A stretch of 64,000 bases of DNA from Ptychodera flava (lineage: Eukaryota; Hemichordata; Enteropneusta; Ptychoderidae): positions 38,248,532 through 38,312,531 of the forward strand of contig NC_091947.1 in NCBI RefSeq assembly GCF_041260155.1. Direction: 5' to 3'. This document shows, piece after piece, positions 48,748 to 60,700 of this stretch (positions are counted from its first letter, which is position 1; each line of letters begins with the position of its first letter). A program made the position numbers and the translations under genes. The notes beneath the pieces are model-generated. The model made no database searches. It saw only the letters and a list, made by a program, of their open reading frames with translations, and was not told the DNA's origin.

Positions 48748-51700
48748 TATCATCATGTTCTTCCCAGGATTTTCTGGTAGAGTGGAGACCATTTTCCATA
48801 ACAATAAATTTAATTGTCATGATAATGAGTTTCTATAAATAATATTTACCAAAAATTAAAGAGTGCCAGCCAACACTATAATTGCTTAGGGATTACAATG
48901 ATCATGTAGCTGCATATGTATTAGGGATGCACACAAAGAAAATATAGAAATCTATTGGGCAGTTCTGCTCAGAAGTGTCCAACACTACCTGTTATTAGTA
49001 GTTTGTAGAGCCATATTCCCAGGCAAGTTCTTTAATTGATTCATTTTTAAAGACAGTCGACTTTTTTGAATTATCAGTCAAAGCCGACTTAAAGGCGGAG
49101 CCTCCCTTAAAAGGACGCCAAGGTATGGCGGTGTTCATTGTGTAAGTGGACACCAAACAGGCAACAAGCGGGCACACGCTCCAGAAAATGCCACTTTTTA
49201 GTTTTCCGCGGCCGCAAAAAGACAGACAGACTGCCAAGCGGTCAGTGCGAAGTTGCTGCCGATCGAACTGTGTGGTTATATTCAAAGTCTAACGCGACTG
49301 GAAGACAATTTTTTAGGAAATTCGAGCGTTTGTGGTGGGGAATCAATGACCGTTGGCGATTTGAACCGACCGTCAATCAATAGCTTGCATAAACTCTGTT
49401 TGCAGGATTATCAAAATGTGATAAAGGTTGAGATCACTTTGTGTAATCAGTGTTATAGAAATCAAACATCTTACTGGCCAAGCGTTTGACTGGGAGGAGA
49501 ATTCCACTAATGCGAAAACCTGGGATTGAAAAGTGCGGCTTTAAGGTAATCCAACTTGAAATGGCCACACCAATGGCACCTGCTGAAGAGCACACCAAAA
49601 TGATGGCCATGAAAGAGTATGCGAATGGTGAATTCCTGGGCACATTAAATGCTAGTTAGAAGTTTACTAAATTGACAATACCAATAAGAAATGATAAAAT
49701 ATTCCATCAAATAAAAGTTTTAATCGCTGAAATTTTTGGTGAAATAATGCTATTTTGCTAAAATTAAAATAATTCCATCAAGTCACACATTTTTATTAGC
49801 TTCTCGTCTATGTATAGACAGAGAAGCTATTAGAAATGAAAAAATACCGTCAATGACGCTGTACCTTCTCTTATGTGTGGCTAGGTCAGGTAATTGGTTG
49901 TTGGCATGGAGTTGTTGGCAAATAGTTGATAATGTAGGGGCATGAGGTGGGATATGGACCCAAAGAACCCAAAAGATGATTAAATATATCAATCAAAAAA
50001 ATTCTAAGCTATATTATAAACAAAGTTTTTGAGATGGGCATATTTTAACAAAAACAGAAATTATTAACATTATATATATATATGACCAAACTATTTTTTC
50101 AGGGATGGGGCAGGCTGGAAATGAGGGAATGAGAGACAAGGCATTCCTTGATTGCTGCATGTGGATGCAGCCACACCATTCCACTTACAGAATACTTAGT
50201 TTTAAATCATAGTGAAGTAGTACTTCAAACAGATTAACCATTATTTTTCTGTCAACCCATAATTTTACATCACAAAGACTGTAATTCTTCCAAAATTTGT
50301 ATTTTTCAGGCATTTAAAAATTTTTGCACTGCACAACATTGAAAAAACTGCAATGTTTGAATATGTTAAGCTCAAAGAATAAAAATCCTTTATCACAGAG
50401 TAATTTCTTTAAAGAAATTACTTTTCAACACTTCCAGCATATATTCTTTACAGGGTCATATATTTCAAGGAAAATATGCCTATTAAAACTGTAATTTCAT
50501 CACTTTCAATTTTGTTCTATAATATGACAATTACTAGTATTGGCCATGCGGTACATTTACAAACACAAACCCCAAATAAGCATTTTTCATCATTTTCAAA
50601 GGACTCTTTAGAAATTGCATTTTAACAGTTAATAGTGACTTAATTATTCACTTGGTATACATTTAATTTACAGACGCCAGGTTGTTCATTTCACATGCAC
50701 TCAGGTCAGCAGGGAAGTGTGTCATTACTATTTCAGGATTTTTATTTCTTATTTCTTAATTATTTAACTTCTTTCCACAATGAACTATCTGTAGGCAATT
50801 TATACTGTAACTTACAATTTTTTCTCATTGATATATTTAATCATCTGTTCTGTTGGGTTCTTTGGGTCCATATCCACCTCATGCCAATACATCATCAACT
50901 ATTTGCCAGCAACTCCATGCCAATAACCAATTATCTGACCTGGCCACTAATTAGAGAAGCTACAGCGTCATTGACGGTATTTTTACCTTCTCGTGTCTAT
51001 TTATAGACAGAGAAGGTATTAGAGTTGAAAACCAGTATGCTGGTGTCAACTACTTCCGTCTGTCAATACTTCCGTCTGTCAAGATCCGTTGACGTCATGC
51101 TATTGTGATGGGTCATATCATAAACTGGTGGGGGTGTTCATGGTTCAGGTTGAGGTGTAGGAGACGATTTTGAGCTGTGACAAAAATCAAATGGAACTTA
51201 GCGGCATAGCCAGTGTTAAGCCTTTCTCCAAGGTTTCTTAGTTGACTACAACTTATTACAGACTACTGAGCTGGGGTACTCACTTTGTGTTTGCTCACTC
51301 TGTGTGCGCTAGTGTTTGGTACTGAGTTGCGTGGATATCCCCTCATGGCCTCACGTGATATGGGCCTGTTGCATAATCTGCAGATGATATGATGCCTCTG
51401 AGTCTGAAAACGGTCGTTAGCCAGTCGGCATTTTCCTTGCATTTTTTCTCATTTAATTTTGCAAAATATCGGCGAGTATCTCAATATTTCAAGATAACTC
51501 TTTCTTCCCAATCGTTTCCTGGGGTTTCAGAGTCATATGAACGAAAATGAGTGAAAGTTTTAGACAGGAAAATCGGACGTCGGCCACAGTACAATCAGAA
51601 ATTTATGTGGAGGAAATAACTAACAAACAAACACTGTTCATGATGCCCGCCCTCTAGAGGCAGACCTTCCTATATGAAGTACGACATTTGATGCTTGTGG

Positions 51701-54700
51701 AAAGCTTGACCACACAAAGGAGCATTTTAACTTTAGAAAAGACAATATTCTTTACACGGTCATGTATTTCAAGGTAAATATGCCTATCAAAAACAGTAAT
51801 TTCTTCACTTTCAATTTTTTTTCAATACTATGACAATTATCAGCCATGAAGTTTTACAAACACAGTACCAGATAAGCGTTTTTCATCATTTCCACAGGAC
51901 TCTTTGAAAATCCATTTAAAACAGTTAAAAGTGACTTAAAATGATCACTTGGTATACCGGTACATTTAATTTATAGATGCCAGGTTGTGTATTTCACATG
52001 CACTCAGGTCAGTAGGGAAGTGCGTCATTACTATTTTGGACTGTTAATTCTTATTTCTGAATTATTTAACTTTTTTCCATATTGAACTATCTTTAGGTAG
52101 TTTATACTGTAGCTTAGAATTTTTTTGATTGATGTATTTAATCATCTTTTGGGTTCTTTCGGTCCATATCCCACCTCATACCCCTACATCATCAACTATT
52201 TACCAACAACTCCATGCCAACAACCATTACCTGACCTGGCCACACATTAGAGAAGGTACAGCGTCTTGACGGTATTTTTTAAATTAGAGTCTTTACTGTA
52301 TTACTAATATGAAAATTTAGAAAATCAAGCATGGTGACCCTATCTTTTTTCTTTAATAATTGAAATATTTGATTATTCTCATGTGCTAGAATTCAAAAAT
52401 CCCAGATAACTTTCAAGTCTCCTGGTCTTCTGTGTCGTGCTTTCTGGCCTGATCTTGTGTACAAATATGTTTCACCGTCATGAGTGTCACATGACCCAAA
52501 CTCTTCTTCAGCTACTTCATAGTCAGAACTATCTCTGTCACTACTGCTATAGTATACAGTAGCAGTGACACTGCCTGTAGGCAGTAGCAGGGCAGTAGCT
52601 GTATTAACTTTGATAATATTGACAATAATTTTGTTCAGTTTATACAACTGCATTCTTGTTCAACTCCCTACAGAGTGTTGAACTGTACAGTATTCAGCGT
52701 GCCAACACAGCCTGTGAATATGTATCCCGCATTTGTATCATTGACAAATGACTTTCAGTCTGGACTCTGATTCAATTATCACCCAATATTCCCATATGCA
52801 GGCTTTTGTCGACAAACTGAATAATATGTGTTTCAGCATACTTTAGGGAGACAGCAAGCAACTGTATTTGATATATTTCAAAGAACTATTGAAAAACTTA
52901 TCAACAGTTCCAGCTTCTGCCCCAATACTACGCCTACTTGTTTGCTTTTTAACGAAAATTCATAAATTTTTAAATTTTTTTTGAGACAAAAGTAATGAAA
53001 TGGTACAAAATGGTTCTAGATCTTTCATAATTATTACTAACATTAAAACAATGGAATTACATAAAAATGTAATTAAATTTCATTGAATTTTCAACCAAAC
53101 CTTGGAATCATAAAAAAAGGGAACCAAAAAATTTTAAAGTCCCCCTGTAGGTAGAGCAAAACTTTACAGTCCCCCCTCCTCTAACCCCAAAAATTTTCAA
53201 ATGTTACCCGAATTCCTCCAGCCCCCCTGGTTTTTGTGAACGCAGTCTTAAGCACACTTCCCCTATTCCCTTTAGTGTTTATTATTCTGAATGTCTTTCT
53301 GTGCAGATATGGAGCGTGCTGTGATGAATTCATATAATGTCCCTGTATTTGTCAAACATGTAGAAGGAGTGTTTGACATAAAGAAATGGCTGTTGCCACA
53401 CATGGTGAAGAACTTCAAGGGACAGTCAAAGCCACTGCATTTTCAGTTCAAGGAATTTGATGGTAAAGTGCGGATGAGATATAGACATCGTTCAACTTCA
53501 AACTGGAGACCAGTTCTCCAGTTTAAAGATGATGACTTCACACCAATTGAAGAATCAAAGGGGTTGATTTGCTTGAAGGTTAGCCATATCCTCTTACATC
53601 TCTGTCACTTCGCTAACACCCTTTAAACTCCAATATTGGATATTAACCCTTAAAGCGCCGCGTCGGTTTATAAACCGACACGGCATTCTCGCTCTCGGCG
53701 CCACGTCGGTATATAAACCGACAGTGATTGCGTTCTATGCTTATGCCTAACTTAGCTATGCATTGCCGAACTCAGCCAGAAGAAGGGTATTCCTGACCCT
53801 TTGAACCCAGTTTAGTACCATATAAGGACTAAAATAATGACATCATGCAGCCTAACAATCGAAAATTCCAGTAATTTATGCGAACTTTCTTTAAAAGAGG
53901 TCAGCGGTTTTCATGAATATTTAATCAGGTCCGCAGTTTCAATCGTACGCGGATACGGCCACAGTGCATTGAACAGAACACGTACGTACGTTTTGAAAGC
54001 TTTACCATGCCGTAGACACGGAACTCCATGATTATGCGAAGCTACTGCCCCCTGGGTGATAGAAATGACAGTTTTTTGAGAGTATTTTACGAAAAAATTA
54101 CGCGATTTGCTGACCAAATTGATCGCAATAGTGAACTTCGAACGTATGGGCGGCCAAGATGGCGGCACTGTGTGATGCCGAACTCTCGACATGGAACCCA
54201 AGGTTAAGGTTTTCGAAGCCCAAAACTAAGGTTTTCGAAGTCCAAAACATGCAAGATTGAGAAATTTGTAAGGATTTGGTTAAATTGAAGTGTATTTTTG
54301 TCGATTTTCAAGCGTTGGACTACCAATAAGCTCCTTTAAACTGTTGATATTTGACCTCCGGCCGGCTTGGAGCGAGACGGCCATGACAGTCGACCCGGAT
54401 TGTAAATGAAATGTAGTTGTTCCGAACTGTTGACATTGCGAGACATTTCCTACGTGTTACGCATTTTTTTAACTGAAATAAACCGGACATGAAACTTTTT
54501 CTCGATACTTAGTGGTTTCATTCCATTTCGTGGTGGATTTTGTGGCGTGCTTGTCAAAATACGTGATCAAACTTGGCAAACGGATTGACTAGTATTGTCT
54601 GGTAGTACGAGTCTGTGACTCGATAAGCCACAGATAGTTACACACGCGTACGTGAATTAAACTAATGTAAGTTGGGTCAAACACCAAAATTAATCAATGA

Positions 54701-57700
54701 CAAGGTCAGTGAAATGTGTTTTTGTCTTCAACTCTTCATTATAATTATACTGGCGGTTGAAACTACATGTCTACAGAGTCAGTTGAATATGCCCTATAGT
54801 TGTGTGCATGTGTTGCACAATAGTTACCCCTCCCTGTACAATATGGAACCTTGTTGTCTCTGTGTATGCAAATTAATTGTTTGTGTTTACAGGCAAACAA
54901 ATTGATTTCTTCTAACTTTGAAGACAGATTTTAAATAACAACAACAAGAAATCATATGATAGTAAACTGTTGACAAAGTGGATATGTACACTGAATTTTT
55001 GTCTGGAAAATCATTTCCACTAGAAGAAATAAAAATATATAAACAAGCAAACAAACAAATAAACAAACAAATACAATAGACAAGTAAAAGACAATGCTTA
55101 GGCAATGCAATCATGCCGATGCTCCATACACAGTAGCTGTCAATCTACATTTAGTGTACTGCATGTAAAATATTATTTGTATTTTGTAGAGATGCATTTG
55201 CACAGGAAGCATTTGTATTATTTTGAAAGACACTAATTGTTTGTTTGTTTTTTGTTTATGACTTACGTATGATGTTACATGATGCTGAAATCGTGTAACT
55301 GAATTTGTGTCTTTCGATAACACAAAACTTCTATTCAAGTTTGAAGGCCGTTGATGAATTTTATACATTTTTAGAAACTTTTTATCATTTTGAGTGAATT
55401 TTGAACAAAAAACGAGCATTTTAGCCCAATTTTACACCTTCAGCGTGTAATTTGAAACTTTTCATTGTCATAGAGAGCTTCTTCATATCCTGCGCTTTGA
55501 AAATAATAATGGTTTGTTAGGGTTTCTCATCACAGAAAATGAACTGCACCAGTCTGAAAAAGTGTAACATGTTGAGAAGTTGGTTCAAAAAGTCCTTGGC
55601 CTGGTAGTTGCATTGCATAGAAAGTCTATGGCACTTTAAGGGTTAAAGACATCCTTACTATTCGAAAATTCATAATAACACATCAATAACAATAGCAACA
55701 GTAAGGTGTACCGCTCAGTGAAAATAACACAACCACCAGTCAACAAAAATTATTGGAATGGCATGAATGTTTATCATTTCATAAACACGTAGACCATACA
55801 GAAATCCACATAATTTTAAAGGATTTTCCAATTACAAAGATTTTTTGGGAAAATGACTTTATGAAGAAACACAAGGGCACTTGGGAAACTTCGGTTCCAC
55901 TACTCAAACAATTGTCAATCGGTCAGTGATACTCAGAGGTGTCAACTGCTTGAACATCTGCCGTGTAAGCCAGAACAATTACAAGATAAACAAATCATAT
56001 GTGTGCCTATATATAAATACATGTGCGAAAGGTAAACTCTTTGAGTTGTAATTGATTCTCTTGGATTTGTGAAAGTGGTGTACTGATATCATAAAACTGA
56101 ACCTTTTTGAACGTAAGCTAGCAAGAAGTAAGGGGGCAGTGTCATGAATAGTTGGTGGTGGCACTGCCACACTAATGATTTCGCAAAACTGTAAGCATAG
56201 TCCATAGTTTGTACTGATGTTGAAAATAACCACAAAAATATTGTATACCCAATCAATCTTCACGTCTCCCCTCCCCCACCCACACAATCGACAGCCAAAA
56301 TATGGTATGGTACATGTATTTTGGATATGCTGGCCCAACGACCTTTAGGTTTGTGCACATGTTTTTATATAGTGGAAATTTGATAAAATGTTTAGGGGCT
56401 GTCGATAATAAAAGCTGACGCACAAGAAATGTAATTCCTTCGTTTTACATGAAACCCCCTCCCTCCCCCCTCAAAACGAAAGTTTTTATGAGAAATCAAT
56501 TTCGTATTATACCATTTCTGACAAACGCACAAGCACCCCTCCGATCCGCACGCCCATGAAAAAATACCGGAAGGGCATATTAATTAAAAAAACTCCACTT
56601 TACGCATTTCACTTTTTAAGACGGAACATTTTAATGTATTTCGCATGTAGGAAAATGTTTCACGTACATGTTTCACGTTGAAAAAGCATACAAGTTTTTA
56701 TTTCACATTCATATCTTTTCGTTGTCTTTTCTGTCTCCGTATTTTGTGGTCATTCTGTTCTGGATGAACACGAAAGTAGTTTCGCGTTCTCACTGCAAAG
56801 TCGCACTTCAAAACAGTAGAAAATCTTTATGCGATTTTGACACACACAAAACAAAATGAGCTTTTACCACTCCCCCTAAACGAAAGAATTACGTTTGTCG
56901 TGCGTCAGCTTTTATTATCGATGGCCCCCCCTTAGACAGTCATGATCGGGTTTACTAACTAGTACCAGCCACAGTAACATTTGGTTTTTTCTGTGTTGAG
57001 AACAAAACACAGCTTAAAAGACATCGCAACAGTTGAAACATTTCCTCAGTCAGTTCAATGTGGATGGATATGTATGACATCAAATTTCTTGTCTCTGGGC
57101 GTGCATGTGTGATGATGGCACATCGAATCATATGCTGCATTGTTAGATTTTGACAAACATTGGTTTGATTCCCTCCATAATGAAGATGCACTGACATTGT
57201 TGTCAGTGCCTGTCACACATTGACTAACTTTTTGTTGAACAAATCTTCAGAAAATAAACTCAAAGGTTAAACAGGTTACCATACAAACAAATATTGTACA
57301 TGAAACACACTGAAATTTCAGCCTATACGTGACGTAATAAACTACCGAAGTTAATTTGCTCATAAAATAGTCCACCTACTGCCTACCATTGTCAGCACCG
57401 TATTCTTTTGTTCATGCTCAGATGAAGAGAATTAGTATATAATATTTATATATATCCAAAAAGAGGTTATCTTATAGAGTGAATCAGTTCATTTGCATCT
57501 CATTTGCAAGTCTGTGTGTATGTATATATGTATCTATGTCTGTTATTCAGTCCATATCCAAAAAACTTCCAAACTGAAGGACCTACCATCTTAGTATTTA
57601 ATGTACGCTGTACATGCAGGGATGGAGATGTGGGTTTGTTCAAATGAACATACCAGTGTCAAAAATATGCAAATAAGGAAGGAAAGGGAAATATACTGCA

Positions 57701-60700
57701 AATTGCTAAAACTATGTAACCATTGGTCAGATTGCGTTGAAACTTGGTTTGCAAGTTCCTTTAGGTATTCTTAATTAGTTGTGTACAAATTGGGGTATAA
57801 TTTGCATGTTTGTATTTTTTTTGGATTTTTTATTTCATTTTTACCTCATATTTGGTATATAAATACCAAAAAGCTTATATGGTGAGTCAGTGGTGTCTGT
57901 ATGTATGTATGTATGTACGGATGTACGTCAGTCACACGCAAAAGCTCCCAAACCGCCAAACAGGTATAGACCCAGGGGTTTAGATGTAACGTTGTTCAAA
58001 TGAATATGTCAGTGTCAAAATATTCAAATAAGGTAAGAAAAAGGGGGAATCCTGCAAATGTGCGTGAGTGGTGGCATTTACAGAAACAGCCCACACATCT
58101 GAGATGTAGATTCTGTAATCTCTAACCTATTTGTATGCAGTGTGCCTATTATGTGTAAGAGTGGTGGCAGTGACTGAAACAGGCTACTTTACTGACCTTG
58201 AGTCATTTCCTGTCATTGTTCATGAACTGATACATATTGGCAGACCTGCTGAAACCATGAAGGACTGTGTTGAAACATTCCTGTGCTAAGCCTGTTCCTA
58301 AAGTTGACCTCCAGTACCTAAAGTTTCAGACCTCATTTACTTTTGCCATTTTTTTTTTTCTTGTTTAAATATTTCTTGATGGACCAATTCAAACCAACTA
58401 TGAGCACACTGTCCTTGACGGTATTTTTTAGTCAAAGAATCTTCTTCTCTGAAACAGCTTGTCTGATTGCTTTGAAAGTTGGTACCTATGTTCCTCAGGA
58501 TGACCTCAGTCCATTTTGTATAAAGTGTAGTGAAATATTCGTATTTATAATTTTGGAGCAATTTTCCCAATTTTTTGGTCAATTTTTTTTTCCAAAAATG
58601 ACTGATGAGATAGCTTTTGATATTTGGTGCACAGGTTGCTAGAGCTTATCTTAATAGTCCCGCCAGCGGCTTACTGACTACGCATGCGCTTATTCATAAT
58701 ATACTATGCGAGTAACCGGAAGTGTACCCTTCTTTCGTGGGCGCCGCCATGTTTTTTTGAGTGCTCGTTAATAAACAAATTCGAAACATGCTCTCTATTA
58801 TTTTTTAACATGCCATTAATAAAATATATCTTTTCCATTAGCGAGTAATCATTATTATCCACCCTGTCGCTTATACAAAATTTCTTATCACGCCTAAAAA
58901 TTAAAAGAAGAGAGAAAACTGTCGTGCATATGAACGAGAACATTCGCAAAGAATGCTGGGATTGAATCTTAGAAAGGCGCCCTCTGTGTCAATAACTATA
59001 TGTAAAATTTACCCGTTTTTAGAAGTGACGCTGGTTTTCAGCTTACAATATTGGAAGTTTGGCGTACAGTTACTATTGCAAAGTTAATGGTGGCACAATA
59101 CGTCCCTTGTTAAATACAATAGATAGTAATCATGGTAAAAATTGCAAATTTATGTCAAACTTTTTTACACATAACAGAAAATCTATACCTACAGGGTCTG
59201 ACATCGTGTACGTGAACTGTCATCAGAGGGTAAACCGGTCATACTTGTACAAACGTATATGGAAAGTAACAATTAATTCTATTTTATCCTTTATGATTAT
59301 TTATCATGAATCGATACAAATAACATTTTTAATCTCAACGCCTGGCGCGACACCAAGGGCTTAGCCCTATATAATATTATTAGATATAGAATTTTGAATG
59401 AAATATGTAAATTTTTATCTTGGGGCAATTCTTCTCATTTGTAGTCAAAACATTTTTTCTCTCTCAAAAACTACTTGTCTGGTTGCTTTGATATTTGGTT
59501 TACACGTTCAAAGGGTTTATATTAATGTGATATATTGAAATTAGGTAAAAATGGGCACTTTTGTATTGTGGGGGGCAATTTTTGCCACTTGTGTAAAAAA
59601 ATGTGTTTCTGAAAGACTACTCATCAGACAGCTTTGATATTTAGTAGACATGTTTGTACACGTGATTTTAATTAAATATGTTCAAATTGTGATCAAACTG
59701 ATCAAATTAACTGCTGTACATATTTTTGCAGCTATTTTTGCCATTTTGGTCAGGCCAACTGAAGTGGGTTATCAAAGATTTCCTCCTCCATCAACACGTG
59801 TGTCACAAAAAATTCATTCTCAGCAATCATTCTCAGCATAACACAAAGGAGCTCTATCCAGCTACACTCAGCATGTCATTGAAAATTCCTGGGAAAGATT
59901 GTAATTACAATAAATGTCTCTTTATGAAATATCTTAGACTTTACCCAATGTTGATGATGTGCCAGAATGGGTGAAACCTAGCATTGAGAAAATGGACCCA
60001 GAAAGACTACGGAAAGACTTGCCTGATGCATACCAGGGAAGAATCACATGTGAAAGAGATAAACAGTGGCTACGAGAATTTGCACAAAATATCAATGATC
60101 ATGCAAAGGTAAGAAAACGTGCATTCACATGGACTGGAAAGTATTTTATGTGGGTTCTTTTTGTCTTTTTATTCTGTGTTTACGGAAGTGTAATCGAACG
60201 TGAACCTCACTGAACGCAGCATCTTACACAACACAACTTGGTGATTTTTTGTCGAAAACAGGTAAAATATTTACCGCTGCTACCACTGCATTTGCTGTCA
60301 GCCGTCTTGTTTACGCCATTAATATAAAAATATTTTCAAAGCTATCGTTTTAGACGACCAAACTTATGGATTCCATTCCAGCAACTATCATTTCCCTAAC
60401 CAAGCTATGCTGCACGGTGTCAAAGCTATCGTTTTCATTCAAAGCTACACTTTCTTAGGTATCCCTGCACATGTGACAATTTTGGGTGAAATTTGGAGAA
60501 ACGTTAATTGTGCAGATCTTGACTGGGCATTTGTCAAAGATTTACGTTCACCAAGAAAAATTACATGTGGTCATTCTTTACTGGTTTGTTTGAGTTTATT
60601 TCAATGAAAAACACTACTAACTGAGACCAACGTTTCTTCTCAAGGTGTATTTACCACCTATTGATACTAGTTTGTCAGTTTGTATCAATTTTACACATAA

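Larger units (their letters stand above)
48587..53247. mobile_element. PIF/Harbinger-like element, 4.7 kb, in intron 5
   Basis: Left end TTA|GGCTGCGT and right end CGCAGTC|TTA are inverted apart from one mismatch; a 3-bp TTA duplication fits PIF/Harbinger. Both ends continue with a CAGG..GGCTGGAGGAATT word and C- or G-rich runs. The right 850 bases match the copy at 8470-9172. The middle is filled with other repeat modules (49797-52280). I see no complete transposase. Confidence 0.68.

Noticed and set aside
55979-56338. Minus-strand frame of 119 codons in intron 6
   Set aside because: No domain, no splice context and opposite in strand to the gene; expected by chance in 64 kb.
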